From Serripes groenlandicus (lineage: Eukaryota; Mollusca; Bivalvia; Cardiida; Cardiidae): a stretch of 64,000 nucleotides of DNA. The position numbers and the translations under genes are program-made. The notes below the pieces were generated by a model, which did not search any database, was not told the origin of the DNA, and worked only from the letters and a program-made list of their open reading frames with translations. The first letter of the stretch is position 1; each line of letters starts with the position of its first letter. This document shows positions 52,965-64,000 of this stretch, in pieces. The stretch is taken from contig JASEVX010000005.1 in NCBI GenBank assembly GCA_031761405.1, forward strand, positions 1,438,571 to 1,502,570, in the 5' to 3' direction.

Positions 52965-54875
52965 TTCTGAGCTGACTGTCTAAAGGGTCTGAGCTGACTG
53001 TCTAAGGGGTCTGACCTGACTGTCTAAAGGGTCTGAAATGACTGTCCAAGGGGTCTGAGCTGACTGTCTAAAGGGTCTGATCTGACTCTCTAAAGGGTTT
53101 GAAGTGACTGTTCAAAAGGTCTGAGCTGACTGTCTAAAGGGTCTGAGATGACTGTCTAAAGGGTCTTAGCTGACTGTCTAAAGGGTGTGAACTGACTGTT
53201 TAAAGGTCTGTGCTGACTGTCTAAAGGGTCTGAGATGACTGTCTAAAGGGTCTTAGCTGACTGTCTAAAGGGTCTGAGCTGACTGTCTTAAGGGCTGAAC
53301 TGACTGTCTAAGGGGTCTGAGCCGAGTTTATAAATGGTCTGAGCTGACTGTCTAAGAAGTCTGACCTGACTTTATAAATGGTCTGAGCTGACTGTCTAAA
53401 GGGTCTGACCTGACGTTTTATATGGTCTGAGCTGACGTTTTAAATGGTCCGAGCTGACTGTCTAAAGGGTCTGAGCTGACTGTCTAGATTATCTGAGCTG
53501 ACTGTCTAAGGGGTCTGAGCTTACTTTATAGATGGTCTGAGCTGACTGTCTAAGGGGTCTGCGCTGACTGTCTTAAGGGCTGAGCTGACTGTCTAAAGGG
53601 TCTCAGCTGACTGTCTCAATTGTCTGAGCTGACTGTCGAAGGGGTCTGAGCTGACTTTATAAATGGTCTGAGCTGACTGTCTACGGGGTCTGAGATGACT
53701 TTATAAATGGTCTGAGCTGACTGTCTAAAGGGTCTGAGCTGACTATCTAAATTGTCTGAGCTGACTGTCTAAGGGGTCTAAGCTGACGTTTTAAATGGTC
53801 TGAGCTGACTGTCTAAAGGGTCTGACCTGACGTTTTAAATGGTCTGAGCTGACTGTCTAAAGGGTTGAGCTGAGTGTCTAAAGAGTCTGACCTGACGTTT
53901 AAAATGGTCTGAGCTGACTGTCTAAGGGGTCTGAGCTGACTGTCTAAATGGTCTAAGCTGACTGTCTAAGGGGTCTGAGCTGACTTTTTAAATGGTCTGA
54001 GCTGACTGTGTTAAGGGTCTAAGCTGAGTGTCTAAAGAGTCTGAGCTGACTGTCCACAGAGTCTGAGCTGAATGTCTAAAGAGTCTGAGCTGACTGTCTA
54101 AAGAGTCTGAGCTGACTGTCTAAAGAGTCTGAGCTGACTGTCTAAAGAGTCTGAGCTGACTGTCTAAAGAGTCTGAGCTGACTGTCTAAATAGTCTGAGC
54201 TGACTGTCTAAAGAGTCTGAGCTGAATGTCTATAGGGTCTGAGCTGACTGTCTAAAGGATGTGAACTGACTGTTTAAAAGAGCTGAGCTGACTGTCTAAA
54301 GGGTCTGAGCTGACTGTCTAAAGTGTCTGAGTTAACTGTCGAATGCGTCTAAGCTAACTGTCTAAATGGTCTGAGATGAGTGTCTAAGGGGTCTGAGCTG
54401 ACTGTCTTCTGGGTATGAGCGTGACTGTCTAAAGGGTCTGAGATGAGTGTCTAAGGGGTCTGAGCTGACTGTCTAAAAGATCTGAGCTAACAGTCTTTTG
54501 AGTCTGAGCTGACTGTCTTTTGGATCTGAGCTAACTGTCTTCTGGGTATGAGCGTGACTGTCTAAATGGTCTGAGATGAGTGTCTAAGGGGTCTGAGCTG
54601 ACTGTCTTAAGGATCTGAGCTAAACAGTCTTTTGGGTCTGAGCTGACTGTCTTTTGGGTCTGAGCTGACGGTCTTCTGGGTATGAGCGTGACTGTCTAAA
54701 GGGTCTGAGCTGAATGTTTAAGTTTTATGAGCTGACTGTCTAACTGGTCTGAGCTGACTGTTTAAGTTTTCTGAGCTGACTGTCTAAATGTTCTAAGCTG
54801 TCTAAAGGTACTGAGCGTGACTGGCTAAGGGGTCTGTGATGACTGGCTAAGGGATCTGAGCTGACTGTCTAGCGG
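52965..54875 (+). repeat. 1.9-kb GAGCTGACTGTCTAAAGGGTCT minisatellite
   Basis: About 85-90 copies of a 22-bp unit with variant sub-blocks: 'ttataaatggtct', 'aagagtct' (homogeneous at 54061-54230) and 'cttttgggtct'. Non-coding. Confidence 0.95.
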
Positions 54876-55381
54876 TCTGGGCTGGAATAACGCCACAGAA
54901 GAATTAATCACAATACAAATCAGATTCCGACATACAGTTAATCTTTAACAGGCGACTTCGAAAACATCTTGGCAATAATATATACGAACTCTCTAAATGA
55001 ATGTTTTATTATGGAATAGAGTTGAAAACATTGTGGCAAAAGGAGAAATTGCTCATCATGAAAATGACTAACCTGATCCCGAAAATTGTGCACATATAAT
55101 AGGGATCCACGTGTAGCACAGAGCCTTTACTGTCCGTCTAATGTAACTATGTCGTAGATGCATCTGTTGACATAAACCTACAACTGTATCCCTATCAGTT
55201 TGACGTCAACATACCTTCATACATTTCGTTTACGGAGGAGAGTCATTTAGAACCCCCGAATCGACAGACGCCGCTCAACTATAATTATGACATAGATCTA
55301 CATGCTACAACGTTAATGTAATGGAATTTATCTTACCATGTGCAGTTTAATTAAATAAGTAACACATGTACTGAAGTCTCC
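54876..55381. other. unassigned sequence
   Basis: A MITE body fragment is at 55018-55060. No gene. Confidence 0.35.
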
Positions 55382-55450
55382 AACGTGGCCGAGTGGTTCA
55401 TTTGGAACAGGGCGTCCGGGTTCGATCCCAGATCGCAGGCGAAAACAGTG
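55382..55450 (+). repeat. tRNA-like head (Leu/Ser-type A box)
   Basis: ACGTGGCCGAGTGGTTC and GGGTTCGATCCCAGATCG are good A and B boxes, but the acceptor and anticodon arms do not fold into a complete tRNA. Probably the head of a SINE-like repeat. Confidence 0.45.
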
Positions 55451-56118
55451 GCGAGTCCTTGGTCAAGGCACATAATTTCCTAGTGTTCACAAAGTTATTC
55501 TAACAATTGACATCGTGGCCTACATGTAGTTTTGAACTTGACCGAGATTTGATTGAGATAAATGTGCTGATAAACTTTCATAAACAATGAATGGAAAATG
55601 TGGCTTCTTCAGTCAAAGTTAAGCAATGTTAAGTTTTGGCAAACTATGACCTTGACCTTGGTAATTCTGATGTTGAATGATTGAAATAAATGTTATGATA
55701 AACTGTCATGAAGATTAAATGAAAAATGAAGCCTCTACAGTCAAAGTTAACCAAGGTTAGTTTTTGAGGTTAAGTAACTTAACCAATGTCAAGTTCTGCC
55801 AAAGTATGACCTTGACCTTCAATGATGTTCCATGACCCAACAAATCATTTGATAAAGTTTCACAAAAATTCCAGCAGGGGTTGCTGAGATATAACCAAGG
55901 TTAAGTTACCTAACCAAGGTCAAGTTCTGACAAATTATGACATTGACCTTGATAATTTTTACGTTGAACGTTGTTCCATGACATAAAAATACATCTGACA
56001 AAGTTTCAGAAAAATTCCAGCAGAGGCTGCTGAGATATAGTTATTTTTAAAGTGGCCGCCGCCGTCGCCGGAAAAGTGACTGCTATGTCTCACTCCACTA
56101 TCGTGGGCGAGACAAAAA
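55451..56118 (+). repeat. dispersed element with ~120-bp units
   Basis: Repeated 'atgaccttgaccttg', 'gataaactttcataaa' and 'ttccagcagaggctgctgagatata' units. It ends 'ggccgccgccgtcgcc...ctatgtctcactccac...gggcgagacaaaaa', the same overall plan as the ACAAGAG elements. Confidence 0.5.
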
Positions 56119-58040
56119 GAAAAAGTGTTAACAATATATAAGCAATTTACATTTGTTTACAAAGGTCAAGACCAGGTTAATTTGGTCAGTTATAATATCA
56201 AACACAATTCAGCAATCTATGACCTCTTCAGATAGACTGGAGCCAGTTCCTATATGTTAATCAAGTTTACAAATTCAGAATCAATGTACTCATTCAATCT
56301 CCAAACTTTTTTTATTTATTAGTTTTGTTTTACTGGGATTTCAACATTGTTTCAGTTAAATCACTTATCCATGGTCCCTGGTTGTAAACCGACGAGTACT
56401 AGACTAGAAATGTTCCTTGTGCAGGCTGGGATTGTACACTGAATGCCCAGTTCCAAATTTAAACTTCTTATTTATACATTTTGACCAAACCGGTGAATGT
56501 TTATACAATTAGAAATGAAATAATTGGACTGTATCCAGTCTACTCTAAACATGTCATGTCATATCTTTTCAAACAACTGATATGGCTTGAACAATTTTCG
56601 TAGAGAGTCTCTGAGGGAATATTTCTACTTAATAACTGGAATCGGACAAGAATTTTAGATATTGAGCATTTTGCCCTCTTTCTCCCTAGACGAGGAGAAT
56701 ATACCCTTAAATTTAAAGCGGAAGCCCTTGAGTCTAAAATATAGCGGACATACTTTTCTCCGTCTGTCTGGAATACCGGAAGGAAACGGGGAATCTGTAG
56801 ATTCCAAAGTCATGAACATTGCGTCTGCAAGTGAAGGCTAATTGAACCCTCGAGGAAATCGACTGCACACATCGGGTAGGAAAACCACAACATTCAAGCA
56901 CAAAACTCAGAGACATTATAATAAAATTCACTAGTTTCTACGTCCCTGAAATTAGTTAATAGCGATTGCTACCGAACGATTTCCGAAATCATCCGGAAAA
57001 AATTCCGTTTGACCTCGCCATGAATTGAAACGGTAAACAATTAACTTTTACAAACCGGTACAAAGTCATTTTTTTTTTTTTTTACATATTTGTGTATGCT
57101 TCTACTCGATATTAGTCACACAAAACGAAGGTTTATTACGAAATATACTATATATATATATGCGAATTTGATCGCCATTAACTCGGCATCTTCGGAAAGC
57201 CTTCTGCGAAGCTTCGGTATCTTTTAGCCATCCCGAGCGGTCCCTGATGGAAGCTGAATTGATGCCGACATGCATGATATATAAAATAACATTGCAAAGT
57301 GAAAGAAAATATTAGAACTTTGTGTTACATATAGGGTTGTAAACAGTTTAATCTGACTCCATTTCGTTGAACAATGCACTAAGGTATATTAAGGTATATA
57401 ACCAACAAAATGTATAAAAAAAAATCCTTACAATATCAAGAATATGTGTCCCCCAAGGAGATATATTAATCCTCTGCTAGTGTGTGTCTTTTTCATATTT
57501 GGAGACTTAAACATATCGATTTCATAGTATTTTTGAAAATGTGTTGCTTCCCCTGCTTTTTAACCTGTTTCTTTTTTTCCGTTGCTTTTTGTTCTGTTAT
57601 TCTTTATCCGGTTTCTTTTTATCCTAGAATCATTTCCCACATACAACAAATTCGCAGCAGACGACTTTCAACGCATCTAGGCGAAACTATGAAAAATCTC
57701 TATATATGAAATTAAATTATTGAATTAGGTTGAAAACATTGTGGCGATAGGAGAAATTGCTCAATATGAGAAATTTCACCTTTTGCCAGAATGTTGTACA
57801 AAACCATCTACCTCAGATGTGTCAGAAAGCGTCTGTACGTGGATAAGATTACAGAGCTTGGCAACGCAACTAAGGTGAACTTCTTGAAAAACTTACAGCA
57901 TGTATGTGAATAACTGAGACTTCGTAATTTTAACATCAAACGTACTATAAATGTACCTGTAGTGATTTAACAACTATTAGACTTACTAAAGCTCGTAATA
58001 TCGCCTTTTTTTATAACGGATATGAATATTACTAGTTTAA
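56119..58040. other. intergenic with degenerate repeats
   Basis: 56575-56650 is an ACAAGAGGGCC body fragment. 57630-57845 is a diverged MITE ('tttcccacatac...cgcagcagacgacttt'). Poly(T) at 57069-57082. No gene. Confidence 0.4.
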
Positions 58041-58070
58041 TTGCTGTTTTTCTGTCTTGAATATAAATAT

Positions 58071-58605
58071 ACTGATGTTCCTACCAAAATCGCTGATGAA
58101 AGCAATTACCCTAGAGATGACAGCAGCATTGTTGCTGCGGACATCATGAGTGGTGTCCGAAAGCAGGTCCGAGGGTCAACACAGCCTATGCCCTCCATCT
58201 TCAACGATGTGCTGGCAGAAAAAAGATCGGTCGAATGGGACAATTACACCCAAGAGGTTGTGGCTAATCTGCCCACATTCTACGAAGCCAAATCCAGTTT
58301 ATATAGACAGCGGTCAAAGACTAGACCAGTCCTGCCAAAGACAAGGGCGGATGTCAACTTGGAAGGGAAGTGGACATAGTCGCTAGCAGAGGAGCCATTC
58401 CTAATCGCCAATGACGGTAATGTGAAGCGAATGCTCATATACAGCCGAGACCTGGTATATGGACGGTACTTTCTACGTATCGCCATCATATTTCTACCAG
58501 CTATACACCAATGAAGAAGTGAAGAAACTTGTGCTACGTGCTTCGGCACTGCCACTTGTCACCCTAGCCTCTGTCGAAGATGTGTGGTTCCAGACTTTGG
58601 AATAA
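58071..58605 (+). pseudogene. broken MULE (Mutator-like) transposase fragment
   Basis: Plus-strand frame 58041-58379 encodes a charged segment typical of the region before the catalytic core. It stops at a TAG. The same frame then continues with PFLIANDGNVKRMLIYS, and a +1 shift gives WYMDGTFYVSPSYFYQLYT around 58455-58515. W-x-x-DGTF-x2-x-P is the hallmark around the first catalytic Asp of MULE transposases. Only ~180 codons remain, with no zinc finger, second Asp or Glu region. At least one stop and one frameshift, so it is dead. Confidence 0.65.
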
Positions 58606-58914
58606 TGTGACAATAGTTATGTGCCAGTGTCTAAGGGTAAGGACTATGTGTGTGAGCAGTCCAACAGCGAACTGGCGAAATGGACATCATGACGTATATT
58701 GCTGCTGCTTCTCACTTAGTTAAATTAAAATGATTATGCGTTTTCTTTTATTGTGTGCGTGTGCGCGCGACCGTTAAAGAAACAGACAGATTAAACAAAT
58801 ATATATTAATTGGTAGCTTAATCTACACAGGTCCTGCTAAAAAGAATAGCTGTCAAAAAGCCGACTCTACCCTCTCGGAATTCTAACTGACATATATATA
58901 TACGTTTTTACGAA
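58606..58914. other. unassigned sequence
   Basis: (TG/CG)n-like tract at 58752-58772. No gene. Confidence 0.3.
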
Positions 58915-59275
58915 ATAATTATTCGATACTTTTTTTTAATATGCAAACAAGCCAAGTTATCTCGTATTAACGAAATAATAATTTCGTTTAAACGAAAAAC
59001 TTATTTCGTAAAAACGAAATAAAAATTCTATACTTTTTTTTAATATGCAAAGAAGCCCGCTTTATTTCGTATTTACGAACTACTTATTTCGTTTAAACAC
59101 TTTTTTTTAATATGCAAATTAGCCGTTTTATTTCGTATTTACGAAATAATACTTACTATTCGACATTTCTTTTTAATATGCAAATAAGCCGTTTTATTTC
59201 TTATTTACGAAATAATAGTATTCAACACTTTTTAAATATACAAATTTTCGCTGTTTTATTATGTAAATTAAAATA
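58915..59275. repeat. ATTTCGTAAATACGAAAT palindromic array, left block
   Basis: Alternating 'atttcgtttaaacgaaat', 'tttcgtatttacgaaataa' and 'tttttttaatatgcaaa' units. It continues at 59960-60116 and 61288-61470; SINEs and an ACAAGAG element are inserted between. Confidence 0.75.
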
Positions 59276-59296
59276 AATATCTCGAGTCTACCATCA

Positions 59297-59897
59297 GCCG
59301 AGCACCGGTAGCTCAGTTGGTAAGGACGCGGGCTGTCAATCTAGGGGTTTTGAGTTCGAACCCCAGCTCGGCAAACATTCTTTACGATGTTGGAAAAAAA
59401 CCACTGCGACAAGCGTCATTCGTCTTTCACCAATGGGCTAACAGTCGATGTGGAAAAGCAGCTAGTTGCGTGGAAAGTATGTTGTTGATTGATTGGGGTT
59501 TAACGCCGTTTTTAACGATTGTTCAGTTATATCACGGCGGCCAGTTCACCTACTCATGCATTTCCTGGTTTTCTCACACCAGTACTCCACACAACAATCT
59601 TCCCAAGCAACTGGCTGCTTTTCTACATAGACTAAGCCCATTGGTGGAAGACGAATGACGCATGTCGCATTGACTTTTGTCAATCGTCGGTAAGAAAGTT
59701 GGCCGAGCCGGGATTCGAACTAACAAACCCCTGGATTGACAGCCCGCATCGCTACCGACTGAGCTACCGGGGCTCGGCAAAGTATGTTGTGTGGAGTATT
59801 GGCGTGAAAAAAATAGGAAACATATGATTAGGTGAACTGGCTGCCGTGATATGACTGAAAAGTTGATTGTTGAAAACGGCATTAAATCAATCAAAAA
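59297..59897 (+). mobile_element. tRNA-headed SINE split by another SINE
   Basis: Same family as 46922-47218. Head and first half at 59297-59484; second half resumes at 59779 and ends 'gaaaacggcattaaatcaatc'. The A box reads GGTAGCTCAGTTGGTAAGG, the B box GAGTTCGAACCCC. Confidence 0.75.
59485..59778 (-). mobile_element. inverted SINE nested in the SINE
   Basis: A full copy in opposite orientation, tail 'ttgattgattggggtttaacgccg' and head 'gagctaccggggctcggc'. AAAGTATGTTG (59474-59484) is repeated at 59779-59789, an 11-bp target duplication as expected from LINE-driven insertion. Confidence 0.85.
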
Positions 59898-60116
59898 CAT
59901 CAGACAACCATGTGGAAACTCGGTAACACGTGCACTTATAAAGTTTATGAAATGACATGTGTTATGGTAAATACGAAATAAAATTGCTTATTTGCATATC
60001 AAAAAAAGGTACCGAATTATTATTTCGTTTAAACGAAATATTTATTTCGTAAATACGAAATAAAAACAGCTAATTAGCATATCAAAAAAAAAGTATCGAA
60101 TTTTTATTTCGTTTTT
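59898..60116. repeat. ATTTCG array, middle block
   Basis: Continuation of the 58915 array, preceded by ~60 bp of unassigned sequence. Confidence 0.6.
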
Positions 60117-61285
60117 ATACGCCCGTTTTGAAAAAACTGATCGTAGTATAGTTTTACCTGCGGCGTACGGGCGGGCGGGCGGTCGGGCGGGCGGCGTCCA
60201 GTATGTTGTCAGCTCAATAACTTTAGAAGCCTTTGTTCAATCATCACCAAATTTAGTCAGAATGTGTATCTCGGACAAGTTCAATAACTAGCCATATCGC
60301 TTTTGTCAATCAAGAGTTATCGCCCTTCAATTATAGAAATTACCCAAAATTGGTCTTTTCAGCTCAATAACTTTAGAAGCTTTTGTCAAATGATTACCAA
60401 ATTGTGTCAGAATGTATATTGGGCTAATATCTCAGACAAGTTCGATAACTAGCCATATCGCTTTAGTCAATCAAGAGTTATTGCCCTTTTATTATAGAAA
60501 TTACCCGAAATTGGTCTTGTCAGCTCATAACAAAAGAAGCCTTTGTCCAATCATCACCAAATTTAGTCAGAATGTGTATTGGGATAATATCTCGGACAAG
60601 TTCGATAACTAGCCATATTGCTTTAGTTAATCAAGAGTTATCGCCCTTTAATTATAGAATTTACCCAAAATTGGTCTTGTCAGCTCAAAAACTTTAGAAG
60701 CCTTTTCCCAATCATCACCAAATTTAGTCAGAATGTGTATTGGCATAATATCTCCGACAAGTTCGATAACTAGCCATATCGCTTTAGTCAATCAAGAGTT
60801 ATCGCCCTTTGATTATAGAAATTACCTAAAATTGGTCTTGTCAGCTCAATAACTTTAGAAGCCTTTGTCCTATCATTACAAAATTTAATCAGAATGTGTA
60901 TTTGCATAATATCTCGGAGAAGTTTGATAACTGGCAATATCCCTTTAGTCAATCGTGAGTTACTGCCCTTTAATTATAGAAATTACCTCAAATTGGTCTT
61001 GTCAGCTCAATAACTTTAGGAGCCTTTGTTTAATCATCACCAAATTTAGTCAGAATGTGTATTGGCATAATATCTCGGACAAGTTTGATAACTAGCCATA
61101 TCGCTTAAGTCAATTGAGAGTTATCGCCCTTTAATTATATAAATTACCTAAAATTGGTCTTGTCAGCTCAATAACTTTAGAAGCCTTGATCCAATCATTA
61201 CTAAATTTGGTCAGAATGTGTATTGGCGTAATATCTTGAACAAGTTCGATAACTATGCGTATTTTGTGACATTTGGCGCTCTTGT
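60117..61285 (-). mobile_element. ACAAGAGCGCC element, inverted copy
   Basis: Reverse orientation relative of 22416-23400: starts TATACGCCCGTTTTGAAAA, GC-rich 'gcgggcgggcgg' next, six or seven direct units, ends GTGACATTTGGCGCTCTTGT. Inserted in the ATTTCG array, which resumes at once. Confidence 0.75.
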
Positions 61286-61470
61286 TACGAAATAAGTATT
61301 TCATTTAAACGAAATGATTATTTCGTTAATACGAGATAAATTGGCCCTATTTGCATATTAAAAAAAACCTATCGAATTATTATTTCGTAAAAACGAAATA
61401 AAAATCCGATACTTTTTTTTAATATGCAAATTAGCTGTTTTATTTGCATATTAAAACAATATATTGAATG
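61286..61470. repeat. ATTTCG array, right block
   Basis: Same units as 58915-59275, including 'atatgcaaat'. Confidence 0.65.
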
Positions 61471-61734
61471 TCACTTTAGGGGCTCCGTAGTTTTCTGTAT
61501 TGTTGTATTATAAATGTAATCTTCTTAATTGGGGGAAAACTAATTCGGTTAAAAACAGTTTGTTTAAAATCATTTGTATTCTGTTGCAACTGTTGGAAAT
61601 GTGATTTTGCTGTGCATGAGTTGTATAAAAAAAACACCTAGAGGAGTCGGGTAACTGTTCATATTTCATATGTAAGACATGTCCATTGGAAGATTGGAAA
61701 TGAGGAAGTCGCTAAAGGGTTAATGGCACACGAT
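61471..61734. other. unassigned sequence
   Basis: Nothing recognisable. Confidence 0.3.
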
Positions 61735-62357
61735 GATGGGGGGGAGGGGTAACTTCCCATTTAGTCTACAGTTTTTTGTCCCATTTCGTCTACACCCTTA
61801 TTCCCATTTCGTCTACTGTTCATAAAATGAATATGCATAGCTATATGTCTACGGAGATCGCCATTTCATCTTACATTGACCATCCTTAAAGCATATTTGT
61901 CTAAAATATAAACAGTTAAGCTCTAGATCAGTTGACTTGAGCAGACATTTGTAGCACAAGAAATAATGACTATAAATAGTAGTCATTTACTAAAGTTCAA
62001 ATGGGAGGAGACAGTCAGTTTTGTATATTTAACATTTTATGTGTTTATGGCTCACGTTGAAGGTATTTAGCATACAATGCATTTACATATATTATCTTGT
62101 ATTTAGCATGAAAAATGAAATGAATGCCATGAGTCCCTTAAAGTAATTGTGACATTCCAATATAATCAGATAAAAATTCAAAGGTCATGTGCCTTCGAAC
62201 TTTGCAAACAGAGACGATTCAGGTTGCCTGCTTCATTTAATAAGGGACAGGTCTAAAACAATTAATTGTTGATAATTGTCCAATCAGTTAGTTGTTTTGG
62301 TCTATTTTTTTCAAAAATAGAACAATAAAATAACACAATTTCAAATGAAAAGATGCT

Positions 62358-62431
62358 TTTTTTCGTAAATAGGTAGCACCTATAGATATATTACGTAATA
62401 TATCTATAGGTGCTACCTATTTACGAAAAAA
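62358..62431. repeat. 74-bp perfect palindrome without spacer
   Basis: Centred on TTAC|GTAA (62394/62395), arms contain CGTAAATAGGTAGCACCTAT. Every base pairs from TTTTTT to AAAAAA. Lies inside the fold-back element. Confidence 0.95.
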
Positions 62432-62639
62432 CGTAAGATAATTATAAACAAAAATTAAAACGCATACTTTGGCCATAAAAAATGATTTATAAGTAATTTA
62501 CTAGACGATAAAAATGTTAATGTCATGTTTTTTCTTGCATGATCAAAACATGTTCGGAATTCGTATTGCTGTCGTATACTATAACGAACAGAAAATAATA
62601 AAATAAAGACTTTCAGAAAATCAAGGAATATATTTATGA

Positions 62640-62925
62640 TGAACGAGGTTACAACATGAGGGCGAAGATGATCCATTATCGATCACCTGCATTATGGTAA
62701 AGAACAAATATATCAGCCATTTTCTGATGCCACCCGGCGACTGCCATTTTCAACCAGTTAATATGACAGGAACACATTATGTAAGGGGTCACATTTCTGC
62801 TAAACCATTTCACTAATAGAGACGGTTTCTGACGCCTTTTCAGCAGACGACATAGGAAATGATTGTCGCCAAAGAACAATTGCTCATTATGAGAAAGTTA
62901 TTCTTTTGCCACAATGTTTGATAAA
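62640..62925. repeat. ACAAGAGGGCC and MITE fragments
   Basis: 'gagggcgaagatgatccattatcgatcacctgc' and 'ttctgatgccacccggcgactgccat' match the former; 'agcagacgacatagg...ttgccacaatgttt' the latter. Confidence 0.45.
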
Positions 62926-63545
62926 TAATTATACTTTGTATGAGTGAGTCTATAGCTCATGTATAGGAATTTGGGGTCTTTCATGTTGATGCCGTTTTTG
63001 CGGAAAACGACGTCGCTCCATTTGACGTTACGCCAAGATGAAGTGTTACGGAAATGACAACATATTTTGTACAGAGTTCCATTTTTTAACTTTTTCGTAC
63101 AACTGTTAATTAACACGAAACAACACAGCACTATTATGATCTAAAATATCGTGTGGTTTTTTTTTTAAAAAAGACTAAAAAGACTAAAAAGACGACAATT
63201 ATTTTCAATCCGTGATTTTCGTCTCATTTTATAAATAACCAAAATGGCGGCCCAAATGGATTTTGCCAGTTTCATTTCAGAAAGGTTCATGGGTTATTGA
63301 AAAAAAAAAGAATTCTCACACCTGTTACCCAGTTATGTTTTTTGTTCGTATAACCCACATATTTTAAACAAAAGATGTCGGTCTTATTGAATTAGCGTGT
63401 AAGCAACTTATTTAGGGACTGTCTGTCACGTTAATCTAAGTGTAGACGAAATGGTACCGGGGTGTAGACGGGGTGTAGACGAAATGGGACAAAGTGCAAA
63501 GAGTGTAGACAAAATGGGATTAGACGAAATAGGCGTAAACCGGCG

Positions 63546-63737
63546 AAGGCGTCGTCGACGTTAATGGATGCTTCTCAGGAAGATGTAGGGAGGTATCAAG
63601 TGATAAAAGCGGCCAATCGTTTGTCTTGGGTTTTTTTCTTTTGCATTTAGGCGATATTTGAGCAATGAAGAAATCCAATAAGCCAGAAAAGTTTAAAATA
63701 TGGAACTGCTGCTGTGATATGTAATGATTAGTCTCTC
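63546..63737. other. unassigned sequence
   Basis: No gene seen. Confidence 0.3.
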
Positions 63738-63888
63738 TAACGTGTATATGAGTATTGGGGGCAAGTCTATTATTGATTGCCTGTGTACGTGTACATGAGT
63801 TTTTGGGGCAAGTCTATTATTGATTGCCTGGGTACGTGTACATGAGTCTTGGGGGAAAGTCTATTATTAATTGCGTGTGTACGTGATC
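63738..63888 (+). repeat. ~55-bp tandem repeat, 3 copies
   Basis: Units share 'gtgtacatgagt', 'ttggggcaagtctattattgattgc' and 'ctgtgtacgt'. Confidence 0.8.
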
Positions 63889-64000
63889 ATCCGCTCAGGC
63901 GTGAAGAATTGATTGTATAAAGACAGGTATAAGGTGGTCACCATTCATCCATATATTTTATTGTATTAAAACATACTTGTTTCATAGCATATACTGATTA

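Larger units (their letters stand above)
61735..63545. mobile_element. fold-back element with CCCATTTCGTCTAC repeats
   Basis: Left end: 'cccatttagtctaca', 'cccatttcgtctacac', 'cccatttcgtctactg'. Right end: 'gtagacgaaatggtacc', 'gtgtagacgaaatgggac', 'gtgtagacaaaatgggatt'. The ends are iterated inverted repeats, as in the 37385-39160 element, around ~1.6 kb of unrelated DNA. No transposase frame. Confidence 0.6.

Noticed and set aside
59317..59900. 113- and 108-codon ORFs
   Set aside because: They cross the nested SINEs and have no independent support.

Overview
The window is AT-rich, gene-poor animal DNA packed with repeats. It carries spliced exons, SINEs with tRNA-like heads, TTAA-flanked MITEs, THAP and MULE remnants and large minisatellites. 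The repeat vocabulary (units with 'gggccataacttgc', elements opening ACAAGAG and closing in a hairpin plus CTAAAAA) is what I associate with bivalve mollusc genomes; that is inference, not a database result. I see no rRNA, CRISPR array or operon of host type.

Layout. 0.3-4.1 kb: a ~176-bp satellite interrupted by a 1.55-kb insertion. 4-11 kb: intergenic DNA with MITEs, a CCATGG palindrome array and bivalve-type dispersed repeats. 11.4-13.8 kb: a degenerate CCGAACACGAACA minisatellite. 16.4-17.1 kb, minus strand: two short coding exons that look like the 5' end of a NOX2-type NADPH oxidase gene, the only probable host gene I recognise. 18.4-21.7 kb: a multiply nested stack of ACAAGAG elements. 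22.4-23.4 kb: another such element, with an inverted relative at 60.1-61.3 kb.

25,925-35,282 is the centre of interest: a 9,358-bp near-perfect palindrome (two 4,653-bp arms around a 52-bp asymmetric spacer). It is bounded by AGTAGT...ACTACT termini and an exact 6-bp direct repeat, AATGAT. Each arm carries the same three genes, transcribed outward from the centre: a packaging-type P-loop ATPase with an N-terminal zinc finger and a GAPGAHL repeat linker, an overlapping C2HC zinc-finger protein, and an 86-residue protein. The termini, target duplication and ATPase point to the Polinton/Maverick-adintovirus group. No polymerase, integrase, protease or capsid gene is present, so I read it as a fold-back (snap-back) defective derivative integrated with helper functions. 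Its ends hold six MEF2-like CTAWWWWTAG-type decamers on an exact 25-bp period.

35-64 kb: tRNA-derived SINEs (one inserted in another), a fold-back element with an 857-bp tandem duplication, a THAP-domain exon, a 69-bp perfect inverted repeat, a hAT-like element, a 59-bp tandem array, a 1.9-kb GAGCTGACTGTCTAAAGG minisatellite, a broken MULE transposase, and a second fold-back element enclosing a 74-bp perfect palindrome.

Limits: arm identity was checked by mirrored ORFs and sampled stretches, not base by base. Repeat borders are approximate unless a target duplication is stated.
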